Source: Plectrocnemia conspersa
Taxonomy: Eukaryota; Arthropoda; Insecta; Trichoptera; Polycentropodidae
DNA length: 64,000 nucleotides
NCBI GenBank assembly: GCA_009617715.1
Contig: VTFK01000062.1
Span: forward strand, 496,001-560,000
Direction: 5' to 3'
Shown here in pieces: positions 1 to 37,833 of this stretch. Within the stretch, counting starts at the first letter, position 1, and each line of letters opens with the position of its first letter. Position numbers and translations under genes: made by a program. The notes beneath the pieces are model-generated. The model was not told the origin of the DNA and did not search any database. It was given only the letters and a program-made list of their open reading frames with translations.

Positions 1-1555
1 ACATATAACATTAATCATAACATATACGTACATTTAAAGGATATGAATTGTATATATGTAGTAAGATGTGATTTTTGTAATTTTCTCAATAGTTTAATCA
101 CTATGCTCCGGGTATTTTATATTCCAATCTGATGAAAGCGCATATCGCAAACGCATCATATTAAATCAACAATAATTATCTTCCACGCTAATAATTAAAT
201 CTTTAAATATACAAAAAAAAACAAGATAAAAAGAAATTATCGAGATCATAATAAAAACAATTTTATTTCAACATGATTATAATATTTACTGGAAGCATCT
301 CAATTATACCGCCTAAACGGTACAGTGACTCCAAAAGCAATACGGAACAATTGCATAATTCCAATATATACAAAAAAACCACATTGGTGTAAAAATGATA
401 TGGACATTTAGCAAATTTGATAAACATCACACATTTAGTTATTTTTTAATATATATATAAATATGATGTAGTTATTAACAATCATAGTATTTACATAATA
501 CAATTGTCACATACATATAATTTTACATTTATTGTTTTTTATACATAAACATCGAGAGATAAGACAATTTTTTATAAAAACGACTCTCCACCGATTCATA
601 ATGCATCTTAAATAAAAAAATAACATTTCAAAACGTGAGCTCTTCTCTCTTCTCTCAATCTTGTGCTGTGTTAATTGAGAATATATCTATAAATTATCAT
701 ATGCGGAATTAAACTTACAATGTCTATTATATTGTTATACGAATGCCTAAATATTATTTGTTTGCATTGAAAAATATAGAAAGGAATAAATATATGTAAA
801 AATTAAAAAATCTATGTGTACTCAATAATCAATGCACATATTTAACGACAAATATAAGGCTTTCAAAATAAATTAAAAACAGCACGTATGTGAAGGGTAG
901 TTTGTAATAGTACATTTATGTATTAACATGTTGTATTTAATTTTATCACAAGCAATGTTTCATATACACATTGTATATATTCAACAAACTTTCATATATA
1001 CGTTTGTTAATCTAATGCGTCTCTTACAAAAATATTTGAGATATTCTATCTTAGTTTGGAATAAATCATCATCATAATAAAAGCTCTAAATTTATAAATA
1101 TTAAACTCAAAAATGTTACCTCTAAAGATACAAATAACTCTGAATCATCATCAATAAAGGTTTTTTATAGCAATATATTATAAAGAGACACTGAGCAAAA
1201 GAAAGAATAATTCATAAACAATCGCATCATGTAAAAGCTATTATATAAACAAATAATATTGTAACAATTTATATTGCAGTATTACAAAAGCAACACATTT
1301 ATTTATTCCACTGACAATTGTGTAAAAATATTCACAAATGCACGCACACGCACATACACTCGTGTCCATTGCGTTCAGTTGGAGCGTTCCCTTCGATAAC
1401 ACAAAACTGTTATATCCATAATTTGTTTTACTTAGATAACATCTGTCTAGAATGAATATTAGTAATCTGTAAAAAAAATAGCTTTGTATCACTAAACAGT
1501 TACGAGCAAATAAAGAGGCTTTATGAAAAATTAATATACTCACATATTAAATATA
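1..1555. other. AT-rich flank, presumed Rac1 3' UTR and downstream DNA
   Basis: No coding exon is visible here. The stretch follows the Rac1 stop codon on the minus strand and is very AT-rich with many A/T runs, as expected of a long insect 3' UTR and downstream DNA. I cannot place the polyadenylation site because AATAAA-like words are too frequent at this base composition. The short open frames show no family resemblance. Confidence 0.4.
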
Positions 1556-24985
<23,430 letters not shown>

Positions 24986-25199
24986 GACGGCTGGAGGTTT
25001 CCGAACGGGCGGGCGTCTCGCGTCTGTTCGGCTTCGACTGCGCCGACACCGGCGAAACACTACGCGCGCTGCGACGACCGGTGACCGGCGGGCGCTAGAG
25101 ATGCGCTGACCGCGACAGACCACTCGCGACTGCCGCCGGCGGCGTTGCCGAACCGCGGGCCGCGTTGCCATCGCGATACCCCCCCTTCTTTCGACCGCA

Positions 25200-26265
25200 C
25201 TCGCGATTTAATAAAAAATATACTACCGCTATATTATTATAATTAAATATAAATAACATTTTAATATGAAATAAACGTTTTTAATAGTAAAACAACCAAT
25301 GAAGCTATACTAACTAAATATTATTTTATTTTAAATAAAATTTGCTAAATGTGGAAACAGAAACGGTCTGCACCCTGAAGCAGAATCTGGCAACACTTAA
25401 GCAGAGCCGCAATCTGCGACAACATGGGTAGGAGGTCGAATCTAGCCATAGCTTGCCTTAATGTACTGAAGCCGAGCCCAATTAGGTAACGGTCGAAGTT
25501 GCGCACTAAAGCAACTGCCGAACGAAGGTTGCCCGTCCAACTTATAGGGTAAGATGAAACATGAGCGATTGTGCTTAAAAAGTGGCCTAATCGTTGAATT
25601 GTTTAAATGGCTCCGCTCAATTTAGTTTTAAACTGGTTATATGACTTTTCATGTATATCCGATCGAATTTTATCTGGGACGACCTGGGTTTCCTCAGTGA
25701 ATACGATCGGCAGTATTCATAGCTTATGTCGGGGAGTGCTCTTTTCAGCGTTGAAAAAACCCCTGTAGCACTGCCAACTGGTGCATAAGAAAATCTTATG
25801 ACATTTTTCAACACTTCTGTGCGTCCAATGAGAGAGAGAGAGGATTTGCGAGCAGTGTCTGTGGTCCGTAGTTCTACCGATTTCTACTAATTTTCGTGGT
25901 TATTACAAAGGCCGGCCCGAGGGGTGAGCGATACGAGCGATTCTTTTAGGGGTCGACAACTCCAAAATTCTATAGAAAAAAGACGATGGAATGCATTTTC
26001 CAGGAATTGTTCGTTTGAGAAATCATGCTTTATATGAAAGCGAGTAAACAACACTTTAAATGGGTACTTATTATTACTGTATTTCGCTTCGAGAATTTTC
26101 GTCTTAAACGTCACCTCCAGGGCACTAGAGACCTACTATCAAAAGAATTAAAATTGAAAACTACTCAAATAAAATAAGGTTATGGCCAAAAGTTGGTGTA
26201 TGCATTTGACGAATAAAATCTTGCACCGACTGTCAAGTGTCAGTAGGCACTTCTCGTCGTCGGCT
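25200..26265. other. Spacer between Rac1 and ND-23 (divergent)
   Basis: Holds a short repeat at about 25380-25545 whose words GGTAGGAGGT and ATTAGGTAACGGTCGAAGTTG recur within the element at 53010-53430. It also has a hAT-like end at about 25910 (AAGGCCGGCCCGAGGGGTGA) and a GA run near 25830. The minus-strand frames at 25617-26114 are unrecognised. The ND-23 promoter should be in the last 100-200 bases, but I see no defined motif. Confidence 0.35.
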
Positions 26266-27242
<977 letters not shown>

Positions 27243-27294
27243 TCGTTAATAGAATGCAATCATAGGTGTTTCTTTTAATTTTGTTAAAGTGTTA

Positions 27295-27300
27295 AATAAA
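27295..27300 (+). terminator. Likely polyadenylation signal of ND-23
   Basis: AATAAA lies about 50 bases after the stop codon, the first canonical signal downstream. Confidence 0.5.
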
Positions 27301-28160
27301 TTATTATTAGATGAAATGATTTTATTTTTATGATTCATATTTTTTTTTAATTTTATGTAAACCTTCATATATTTTAACTTGTTACAAAGTCACTAAGCAA
27401 ATTTAAATCTTTGCTATATTATAAATAAACAACACTCCTCAATTCTAAAGAGTTTCTATAAATAACATAAACAGTCGCATACAGTTCTCGACTGCTAACA
27501 ATGCCTAACTGGAAAAAGACTAAATATCTAGTTTTGACAAATTTTCTTTCTGTATTTCATACTATTTAATACTTCAAAGTTCCTTTCGTTCATTTATGTA
27601 ACGACATCCTTAAATTTTCTGAACAACAAAAGTATTTTTCAGTGTCACTGTTTGCTTTGTCAATGTTATAACAGGCTTTGTTGAGACCCATAATTGTTGC
27701 ATTGCAATTACTTGTACAAAAACCGTTAAAATGTTTATAAAAACTAATGGATTTTTGTCCATAGCATTCACAAAGAATCAGTGCAGTATGATATATCACT
27801 AGCTATGCATCTTCTTGCTAAGTATTAGTAATAAATAAACTTTAAATTGAGATCTATTGTGCGGCTTTCGAAAGAATACATTCTTAAGAGGTAAGAGAAG
27901 ATAGCAAATCACCGTTGTCAAAATTATATAATATCGAGCTAAATGCATTTGCTCCAATGGATAGAAAGCATAATAAGATAAAAATCATGATTCCAGTTCT
28001 GCTCCAATCATCTAGATTGGTTAAGAAATAGAGTAGGGACGTTGATCTCCTCTCTCTTCTCCGATTATATTGTAAGCCAAATGATGCCATAGAAAATCAC
28101 TTCCACTAGGACCACCATTTTTTTTTAAATTGGAATATATGAGTTCAACTTAGACTAGAA
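27301..28160. other. Intergenic DNA, with one small minus-strand open frame
   Basis: Mostly AT-rich spacer. A 68-codon minus-strand frame at 27884-28090 (MASFGLQYNRRRERRSTSL to DNGDLLSSLTS) has one membrane-like segment (IMIFILLCFLSIGANAF). I do not recognise it. It lies just downstream of the exon at 28161-28263 and may simply be its 3' UTR. Confidence 0.25.
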
Positions 28161-28263
28161 TCAGGCAGTTAACTCAGAATCGAAATAAGGAATTGTTTCC
28201 ACTTTGCCCTTCTGATCTGGTCTAGTAAGTTTGATAAGCAGTGCGTGCTTGTCGTCATCGGGT
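28161..28263 (-). CDS. Isolated terminal exon of an unidentified gene
   Basis: A good acceptor (TTTCCTATTCAG) at the high end is followed by 33 codons and a stop. The peptide begins PDDDKHALLIKLTRPDQKGK and ends VETIPYFDSELTA. Its composition is protein-like and codon use resembles the real genes. I cannot name the family. No partner exon could be found between here and Dnmt2, so either the upstream exons lie farther to the right, with Dnmt2 inside an intron, or this is a gene remnant. The adjacent 28320-28620 interval is repeat DNA. Confidence 0.4.
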
Positions 28264-28319
28264 CTGAATAGGAAATGCGATTATGAGCGTGCATAAACAA
28301 TGACAAAAAGGCATAGTGT

Positions 28320-28620
28320 GGTCTCATTCTACGCTCAATTAAAAATGTCGGTCTCTCGACATTTAAAACATTTGTATAATTGTTTATTTATTTATTTAAT
28401 CAAAATATTCATGTTCATAGTATTTCATTAAATAACATTTTTCTGGCCAAATTCAAGGGGGTTCTTGTTTAGAATCCACATCAAAAGCAATAAAACCGTG
28501 TCGTCACTGTCACAGTGGAAATGCTTTGTTATCTAGCGTTCATATTAAGTCTTTCTTAACAATATTACGGCTTACAATAAGTGAGAATCGAATGAAGCTG
28601 GAGAATTTTGCAACTTGAAA
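28320..28620 (+). repeat. Composite repeat family, fragment E
   Basis: Contains CATAGTATTTCATTAAATAA, TTTTTCTGGCCAAATTCAAG, a single arm AATCCACATCAAAAGCAATA and AATAAGTGAGAATCGAATGA, in the same order as copy C. It stops before the palindromic core. Confidence 0.7.
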
Positions 28621-28864
28621 ATTGGACATATATATTTCATAGTAAGAAATCAAATACTAAAATGATCGGGTACCCATTAAAAATAAGGATATCCGGTTCT
28701 TATTCTACTCAGGTCAGAAGCCCTAGTGTATGTGCTTCTTAACAGGTGACACTAATATTTAAATTTTGTCGCATTGAATATTCCAGGACGCGCAGATAAT
28801 AATTATTTTTTCGTGTAGTCAGTCCCACAACAATAAAAATAAAACTATACATTAAATATTTTTT

Positions 28865-29998
28865 TTATTTTGAATTTATTAAGAACAATATCAATTCACG
28901 TACCACATGTACATTTATACTATTACCGAGTAATCTGTAACGTTGTTTATTAGTAATATCGGAAGGAAATTTTAACGTACTAGGAAAGGCCATCAATAAT
29001 GATATTTCTTTCGGTGTAAAAAATCTTAATTTTAAACTTTCAACAGTAGCAAAATATTCATCAGAATCAGTGTCATAGTCTACTATCTTTTTAAACACTT
29101 CATCTAACTCTTGCTTTGTGCATTTGGTATAAATAGAACCAGTTCCTTCTAAAAAATGCGTATAAGCTTTCGTGAAACAACAAGATCTTCTAGAGTCATC
29201 GTAACAAACATCTAAAAGAGCCACTTTTCTCAATTGCTTTCTATTCAACAAATATATATCTTCGTTCAAATCGGGTTCGATTATCTGTTTAATCTCATAG
29301 CAAGCTTGTTCCTCTTTATTTGGAATATCATATAACTGTAAGCAAAGCGGAGATATTGATAATATATACATACAAATATAAATGCATTTTAATTTACCAA
29401 CTCCTCGTTGTCTTCTAATGCAGTAAATTGTTTCCGTCTAGCTAAGCAATAATATCTCAAGCGCGAGTTTGGTATTCCAAATTGATGCGGATGTAACAAA
29501 AACTCTCGATAGTAAAAACCGCAATTTTTCAGCGCTTCTATAAAACGCATCCTCATTTTTGAACATTCAAATCCTTTCACGTTCTCCAATAAAATATATT
29601 GCAAACAATGTAAATGTTTCAAGACTTCGATGACGTGAGAAAATGAATCAGATCTCGGATCTTCAGCGTCGTTTTGTAGTCCGTTCCTTGTGAAAGGTTG
29701 GCAAGGCGGCGACATTAACAATACGTCGGGTGATAATTTGTTGATCGTTTCGGCCGACATAGACTGTATGTTCCTATTCAACAAATTCGTTTCTGGATAA
29801 TTAAACTTATACATTCGATTCGCTACGACGTTTATGTCTATCGCTGCTACGACTTCGCCTTCAATATTGGTATCTAAAATAATTTACAAACATGTAATTA
29901 AACGTTTCGTTCAAGAGTAAATGAAGAAAAACTAAACCTGCAAATGCATAATGCATTCCTCCGATTCCACTATATAGTTCTAATATTTTATGTTTCAT
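28865..29998 (-). CDS. Mt2: Dnmt2 / TRDMT1 tRNA (cytosine-5) methyltransferase
   Basis: Methylates C38 in the anticodon loop of tRNA-Asp and some other tRNAs, with S-adenosylmethionine as donor. Exons on the minus strand are 29938-29998, 29398-29873 and 28865-29335, all in phase, giving 335 residues (Drosophila about 345, human 391). Motif I is ELYSGIGGMHYA at 7-18. Motif IV SPPCQPFTRNG carries the catalytic Cys78, and motif VI ENVKGFE starts at 117. Motif VIII is QFGIPNSRLRYY. The Dnmt2-specific CFT signature CCFTKAYTHFLEGTGSIY lies at about 231-248, and motif X LLGNSINVHVV near the end. There is no N-terminal regulatory domain, which separates it from Dnmt1 and Dnmt3. The stop codon overlaps an AATAAA word on the minus strand. 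The gene is divergent from mof, with start codons about 1.5 kb apart. Confidence 0.97.
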
Positions 29999-30374
29999 TG
30001 TTGTCCTTGTAAAACTTATAGGTTATATTTAAGTTTACGTCAAACTGATGAGTTTTAAAATATATCGCGAGATAACAAAATAAAACTTGACCATTATTAT
30101 AAGTTCATCCCATTACTATTTATAATATCGTTTTATTATTATTTATTTATCAAAATGCATATTTAAAAGCTCCAAAAGGTTTGTGTTCAGCGCAATGTTA
30201 GGTTGGTAGTTGTTTTTATTAATTATGTATGCTGGTTTGTAAATATAAATTGTAACTATTAAAAAAGGCTTATTAATCTAAAGTAACGGAAACTTGATTC
30301 TTGAAGGCTTTTATAACTTTTAATATTAAATTTATAACTATAAACTATTATTATTTGTATAAATTATATTATTA

Positions 30375-30435
30375 TTAAACCAGAGTTTCATCAATGATAC
30401 TAATACCTGACGAATCTTCTTCTCTGTCACCCACA
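30375..30435 (-). CDS. Possible isolated terminal exon, unidentified
   Basis: An acceptor-like TTAATTCTTCTAG is followed by one carried base and 19 codons plus stop, giving VGDREEDSSGISIIDETLV. The acidic Ser-rich end looks protein-like, but the piece is short and could be chance. No upstream exon is identified between here and mof. Confidence 0.2.
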
Positions 30436-30500
30436 CTAGAAGAATTAACGAATTAGATACAAAATAACATGTATAACAATTTTTTCAACATTTGTACAAA

Positions 30501-30830
30501 GTGATCCAATTTGAGTTTCCTATGTCAGCAGCACTGTAAATCAAACAGCTAGCAATAATCACGCGTGTTCAAAGTGTCAAATATTAGTTTGCAACAACAC
30601 ATTTGTGAAATGGTTCGCATAACCACTGCTAAACACGTTAAAATTGTTCTACAGAATAACAATTCTGTACGAACTGTGTTTGAAATTTACGGAATGATTA
30701 TTGTTGATTTCATCGTCCTACTGAGCGAATAATTCACAACGTAGTGAAGAAATGTGAAGAGACTGGAAGCGTTGGAGATAGGTTTATGCAAATAAACGTT
30801 CTCCTGTTGTTCAATTACAGTTTTTTCTCT
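30501..30830 (+). mobile_element. Mariner-like element, 5' fragment
   Basis: Begins GTGATCCAATTTGAGTTTCC and continues with the same 5' region as the copy at 44298. The start of a transposase follows at 30610 (MVRITTAKHVKIVLQNNN, then SVRTVFEIYGM). Frame breaks follow within about 100 bases, with VKKCEETGSVGD still readable near 30750. The 3' part is absent. Confidence 0.75.
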
Positions 30831-30880
30831 CTTTAAAATTAAGTTTTCTGCACCACTTCCGACATGCTAGTAAAAAAAAT

Positions 30881-31069
30881 TCAACAAATGCGTATAATTC
30901 GTCCGTCGTAAGGGTGTGAGCAAATCTCTTTTGCGATTTCATTTGTTAGGAATAGGCGGAAAGTATCTCCGATTGCGGAAGTATTCTCACTCCCATTTAT
31001 TAAAAAATGTTCATACACATAACCAGAAACTTTTGAAAACGAAGATAGAAGATGTGAGCTCCAAAACAT
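30881..31069 (-). other. Unrecognised short open frame between Dnmt2 and mof
   Basis: 62 codons, including SKVSGYVYEHFLINGSE and FLTNEIAKEICSHPYDGR. I do not recognise it. It may be part of an old transposon or chance. Confidence 0.15.
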
Positions 31070-31387
31070 GCCCTAACTTCTATACATAAAAAGTTTTCTG
31101 TAAAATAATATATATTTATCTTATTTTTTTATCATAACAATATCATATTTACATTATTTGGATGTTCTGTATTTTTATTACATTCCGAACTCTTACATAT
31201 TTGATATGAACTATAAATAATAAAAATTCATACTTGTGCACATCGCTCGCACAGGTACAAGCGAATCCGTACGAAAGAAAAGGGGTTATACTCATCCATC
31301 TCTCTCTTGGCAAATTCTCTGACATAGCGGTATAGTATATATTTTTTTTTTAAAAAAGTTTGGAAACTTAAGTTAGTTTATTATTAA

Positions 31388-32823
<1,436 letters not shown>

Positions 32824-32941
32824 TCTGACGTTTTAATTGTATTTTTATTCTAAGTGTTCTTTGTCCTTCTGTTGTGATATTCGATGTTTGGATTCCGTGA
32901 ATCTTGTATTATACCAAAATTGTAGATATGTAATACTTTTC

Positions 32942-32947
32942 AATAAA
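32942..32947 (+). terminator. Likely polyadenylation signal of mof
   Basis: AATAAA about 120 bases after the stop codon. No genomic A-tract follows, so there is no sign that the intronless gene is a recent retrocopy. Confidence 0.55.
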
Positions 32948-33084
32948 GCCGTATTGACATTGAACTCTATTTTATTACTATACATATATTTTATAACTAT
33001 ATTTATTTCATAAAAAACTAGTCAAAAATGAATTTTAAATGAAAGTGAATTATCGACATGTATTGGTTAAATTAAATGATATTA

Positions 33085-33140
33085 TTTGTAGACAGGCCTG
33101 CTGAGAGGGGACAAATTCCCGGGGCCCCGGGAAGAAATCA
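33085..33140 (+). mobile_element. hAT-like terminus
   Basis: CAGGCCTGCTGAGAGGGGAC followed by a CCCGGGGCCCCGGG stretch resembles the termini of some hAT families. No partner end was recognised. Confidence 0.35.
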
Positions 33141-33599
33141 TAGCAAGAATATATTTGTAAAAACTGACCTCAAATAATGAATCTGAACTAAACTACAGTT
33201 ATTTGAGATGTACCTATATACTGATGTATTTCAGGTATAAGTTCCATTAGCCCTTTTTATACATATTATACAAGAAATAAAAGTAGCGGAACATTGCCTT
33301 CAAAAGTACCCACTTTTTAGGTAGTATTTTCACAATAAACATTATTATTCAAAGGAACAGATTGCAGTTTTTGACACGGCTCCATTTGTGTTAAAATTTG
33401 TTTGCAAATTATTGTTGACTATTGCCTTTGAACGTTTAAAAAATATTTGACATGAAAGGGAATATTTAACGAATGTAAATTAGTAGCAGTAAATTTAGGT
33501 ATTCGATCTGAAAATTCACTTCGAATACTTAAGGAAGAAGTAAAGAACGAAAAATCAACAACAGCACCAGCTGAATTATATAAATGTAATGTTTTAATA

Positions 33600-34800
33600 G
33601 ATTATATTATGTAAAATTATATCGGAATACATTTTCACGAGTAGATATATATTTTTACCAGTGAAAATATAAATTATCTGGAAAGTCCTATAAAAATTAT
33701 ATGATTTCAACTTTTCTATATGTAGTAATATATATACATATTACCATCCAATGTATAAATGTTACAGTGAATGTGTATTTTTTGGTAAAGTTATATTTTC
33801 ACTAGTTAAATCTAAATACATTTTCACTAGTAGATATATATTTCTACTAGTGAAAATTTTATTTAACTGATAGGCGCTAATATGCTGCTCAAAAATGTCT
33901 ATGAAACTCAATTTGACAGTTGCTAAACGTCTATTTGCTGTTCAAACCCAATGCTAACCTAATAAAAGTTTTAAAAAGAAAGTCTAGTCCAAAATACAAA
34001 CTAAGCCAGCTCATCTCTCAATGGAAAATAAGTACAGACAGACATCGCATCCCACACATTGCTCCACAGTTTGTCTACATTTCGATATTCCACTATGTTT
34101 TAAAAATATAATAGCTATCCTTACCGTTATTAGTATGGACTTCTAATATAAGAATGCTGATTAAAGTATTTTCAAACCGAATTTTGGTCAATAGGAGAGC
34201 GCAAAAACAATTATCACTTCTTAGAAGTCAAAAATTCACGTCAAAAGCAATAAAATTGTGTCGGCGCCGTCGCAGTGTTCCCACTGCGACGGCGACGACA
34301 CGATTTTATTACTTTTGACGTGGATTTTTGACTTCTGAGAAGTGATAATTGTTTTTTGCGTTCTCCTATTGGGCAAAATTCAGTTTATAAGTTCCTTATT
34401 TAATTTGTAAGATTACCGAGCATACCCACTGCGACAACGATAGCACGATTTTATTGCTTTTGACTACTGAAAAGGTACTATTGTTTTTTGCGCCCTCCTA
34501 TTGGTCAAAATTCGGTTAGTTGTGCTACATTTAATTTGTAATATTATCATAAAAATTCGTATGAGCGCTAGAGAACCGAGCGTTCCCACTACAACGGCAC
34601 GATTTTAATGCTTTTAGCATTAAAATCATGCTAGGTATCCGAGCGTTTCCATTGCGATGGCAACGACACGATTTTATTGCTTTTAACGTGGATTCTAAAC
34701 AGAGACTGAACTTAAATTTGGCCAGATGAAATCGAAATATTAAAAAAACGATCACTGACTGGCCAACTTTTGCCCCCCTTGAAAAAGCTTGAAACGACAC
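33600..34800 (-). repeat. Composite repeat family, copy D (inverted)
   Basis: Same module order as copy C, read on the minus strand. A cluster of CTAGTGAAAATATA-type palindromes (33600-33870) is followed by TTGACAGTTGCTAAACGTC, AACCTAATAAAAGTT, the ATTGCTCC-A-AGTTTGTCT module and the palindromic core at 34174-34386. Further single arms lie at about 34400-34690, then GGCCAACTTTTGCCCCCCTT and the terminal GAAACGACACT. It ends against a mariner-like 5' end. Confidence 0.75.
34174..34386. repeat. Palindromic core, copy 3
   Basis: Outer ends AAACCGAATTTTGGTC and GGGCAAAATTCAGTTT. The arms match copy 1, with the GC-rich centre shortened to GCAGTGTTCCCACTGC. Confidence 0.85.
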
Positions 34801-34804
34801 TTTA

Positions 34805-34877
34805 AACACGCGTGATTATTCACAGCTGTCTAATTTACGGTGCTGCCAACGTACGATGTTCGAATTGGATCACCCTG
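34805..34877 (-). mobile_element. Mariner-like 5' end, inverted
   Basis: The complement reads GTGATCCAATTCGAACATCG, then AGCACCGTAAATTAGACAGC and AATAATCACGCGTGTT, the 5' end of the family seen at 30501 and 44298. It directly abuts composite repeat copy D. Confidence 0.7.
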
Positions 34878-34899
34878 CCAATTCTATACTTGCTGATAA

Positions 34900-37833
34900 T
34901 ATATTTAACTAGTATAATTAGGCCTGACACAAGCAATAAAAACATAGGCAAAGAAGAAGTAGTAACATATAAATGAACGAGCAATAATTTTATAGTATTT
35001 GTATCAATGGACTAAAAAATCATCACAATGTGGAATAGGCGTGGCTTAAATAGTAAATTTCTATATTATGCAAAATAAACTGAAGAAAGAAAAATAAAAG
35101 AGATGCTTAAAAACGTAATTTAAAATCATATATTCATATGAAAGATTGGTTCGAGAAATATCATACGAGGGAAAAATATAATGAAACATCAAGTATATGC
35201 ATATGTAAGTAATTGTAATGCACATACCTAAATATATCAAAGTAATAAAAAAATGTAATAAATTCCATGCGTTTAGAACCATTAGTATTGTGTAAATTTC
35301 AATAGTGAACAATTAACTAAAATAATATTTTAAGGATAGAGCGAAACATTCTTTCTTTTATCATTGCTTTTTGACCAGTTATTTTTCAGGTAGTGGTCCC
35401 AACATCTCATACAGATTTACCACAATGCTAGTAATCACATCTAGTAATTTAACTCCAATATTCAGCGATGAGATAAGTTAAATCTAGGAACAGTTGATTG
35501 AATTTATAATTAGAACAACCTTTCGATTAGTAAATTATGATTTAATATCTCATTACGTGTATTTTAGATATACTATTGATATCCAAAGAATAATGAATTG
35601 TATTCCAATCAGAATAGTATCACTTTAATCATTTATTCCAATGTATCGTTAAGAGAATATGGAACTGAATGGTGAGTAATTTCCTAATAAAATACAACTA
35701 ATGGAGATAACAAAATACAAGCAGGATCAGGTGAAAAATTCACACGTGACATTAAACTATTTTATTACATTCTTCATTTACACTGTCAAGTGTATATATT
35801 AAACATTTAAATATATAATTTCTTACATGTTTTATTATATTTTATAAATATTATGTATATTCATTATTTTACATATATTGCATCATAACAAATAAAGCGT
35901 TTTGATCGCAAACGAAATCGCGTCAATCGAAACAACAATTAAATTTTATCTATGATGAATAATAGGTGTGCAAGCTATGGGAAGTGACGTGTATATATAT
36001 ATATATATTATTAATACATATACGAACGTGTAAACATATCTATATTAACACAGAAAAACTTCGACCAACAATCTTAACGACAATTTACAATTTTACATTG
36101 TGTAATACTAAGAAAAAATATCATTACGACAATTAAATCTTTGGTATTCCTTACAAAAATAATATACACATTTTGTGGTTTTTTTGCAATTCAATAGGTA
36201 CACGTTTCGTTTAAATTCGTATTGATATTACAGATTTAAGCGAAAACGGTAAACATGGTTAACATTAAACACTACACATAAACATCGAACATTTCCTACA
36301 TATAAGTACATTTTATTGTTCAAACATTCGCGAAGGAGAGAGAACGTCTTTCGATCGATCGAGATAAACGTATTTGACTAGAAAGAGATTCGTATTTATC
36401 ACAAAATAAACGATTTCTCTCTCCCGTCGTATTCTGTACATCCAACTTTAGACTATTCTTAAAGCTACATTTTTTTGCAATAGTTTTATTAATTTTCATA
36501 AATACTTCAAGATCCAATACTTACAAGCTATACGAAAGGAATGTATTATACGATTTGATAACGTATTATTAAAAAAATAGACCTTGTAAAAAAACAACTT
36601 TTTACCTAGAAATATGCAAAAAATATCAATGAATATCAATCACCATATCTACAGACAGGAGGAGATAATTCTGATATATAACATCTTTAATTTTTTTATG
36701 GTAACATTTTCATTTATTTATAAAATAACCGTTTTTGATTGTAAATAGATCAGTGGAATACTTAGTTTTTTATACTATGTCTACAAAAATTGTTATTTAT
36801 ATATGTATATATTACACCGTGGAAATATATGTATATCGAATAGCGTCTTAACACTATGAAAGTTCTACTGAAACGTATTGAAATACTCAGATTCGTTAAT
36901 AAAAATTGTATACAGTTAAATCAAATTGAGTAGATATTCACAAATATTTGAGCATTATATTTATATATAGGAAACAAATTTTATTAAACGGTCTGATAAC
37001 ATTTTATTTATTTTTTATTAAATCTTGGATTAAATACATAAATTCTTAAGTGTTTTTAATTTAGAATATATGAATATCTGACTACTTGGTATTCTAAGAA
37101 CAGTTTTATTGAATCGATTTTAACAACAATCTGAGTGAATTTACTTCTTTTAAGCATTTGTATATATGCATATTGAATACATTTTAAATATCAAGACCAC
37201 GGATCACAGAGACATAAAAATAAGTACTTTAACAGTGTTAATAATACTTGTGAACTTACGACAAACTTATATTGTTCCCTATTATAAAATAATTATTGTA
37301 CATTTTTATCTCGCCGCGAATGCTCCCGTAAACGCGGAGAGCTTTCGCACGGTGAAACTCCTCAATATCGACGTATAATATCATAACAAAAATAAAATGC
37401 AAACATAATGCAGGTCTTATGACAGATACGTATTCGCCGTCGATTCGTTACATATTGATTTGTGCTGTATTAAAATTCTGATTTTACATTTAGGCCGATT
37501 GATAAATATATAAATAAAATGATTGACAAAATAAAAATTATATATAGTCAAACGACATAAGCGATTATTACAAATCACATCAACGAAACTAACAGAAAAA
37601 CATATTCTATTCGCTAGGAAATATTATATATATATATATATGCATATACGTATATTATATAACAAAGCGTGCCGATTGTTACCGTTGCGACGCACGAATC
37701 GGAACAATCGACGTTTTATACATTCATTTCAAATTAAACGCCTCATACACTCAAACATTTATAACAAATGCGTTTTGGCTTCTTTGGAACTCCGGCATTT
37801 TTAGAGTAGTTTAATTTTAAACGAGAAAACACT
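34900..37833. other. AT-rich DNA, including presumed synaptogyrin 3' UTR
   Basis: No coding exon found. The part next to the synaptogyrin stop codon is probably a long 3' UTR on the minus strand. TA dinucleotide runs lie at about 35991-36008 and 37628-37640. The poly(A) site could not be placed. Confidence 0.35.
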
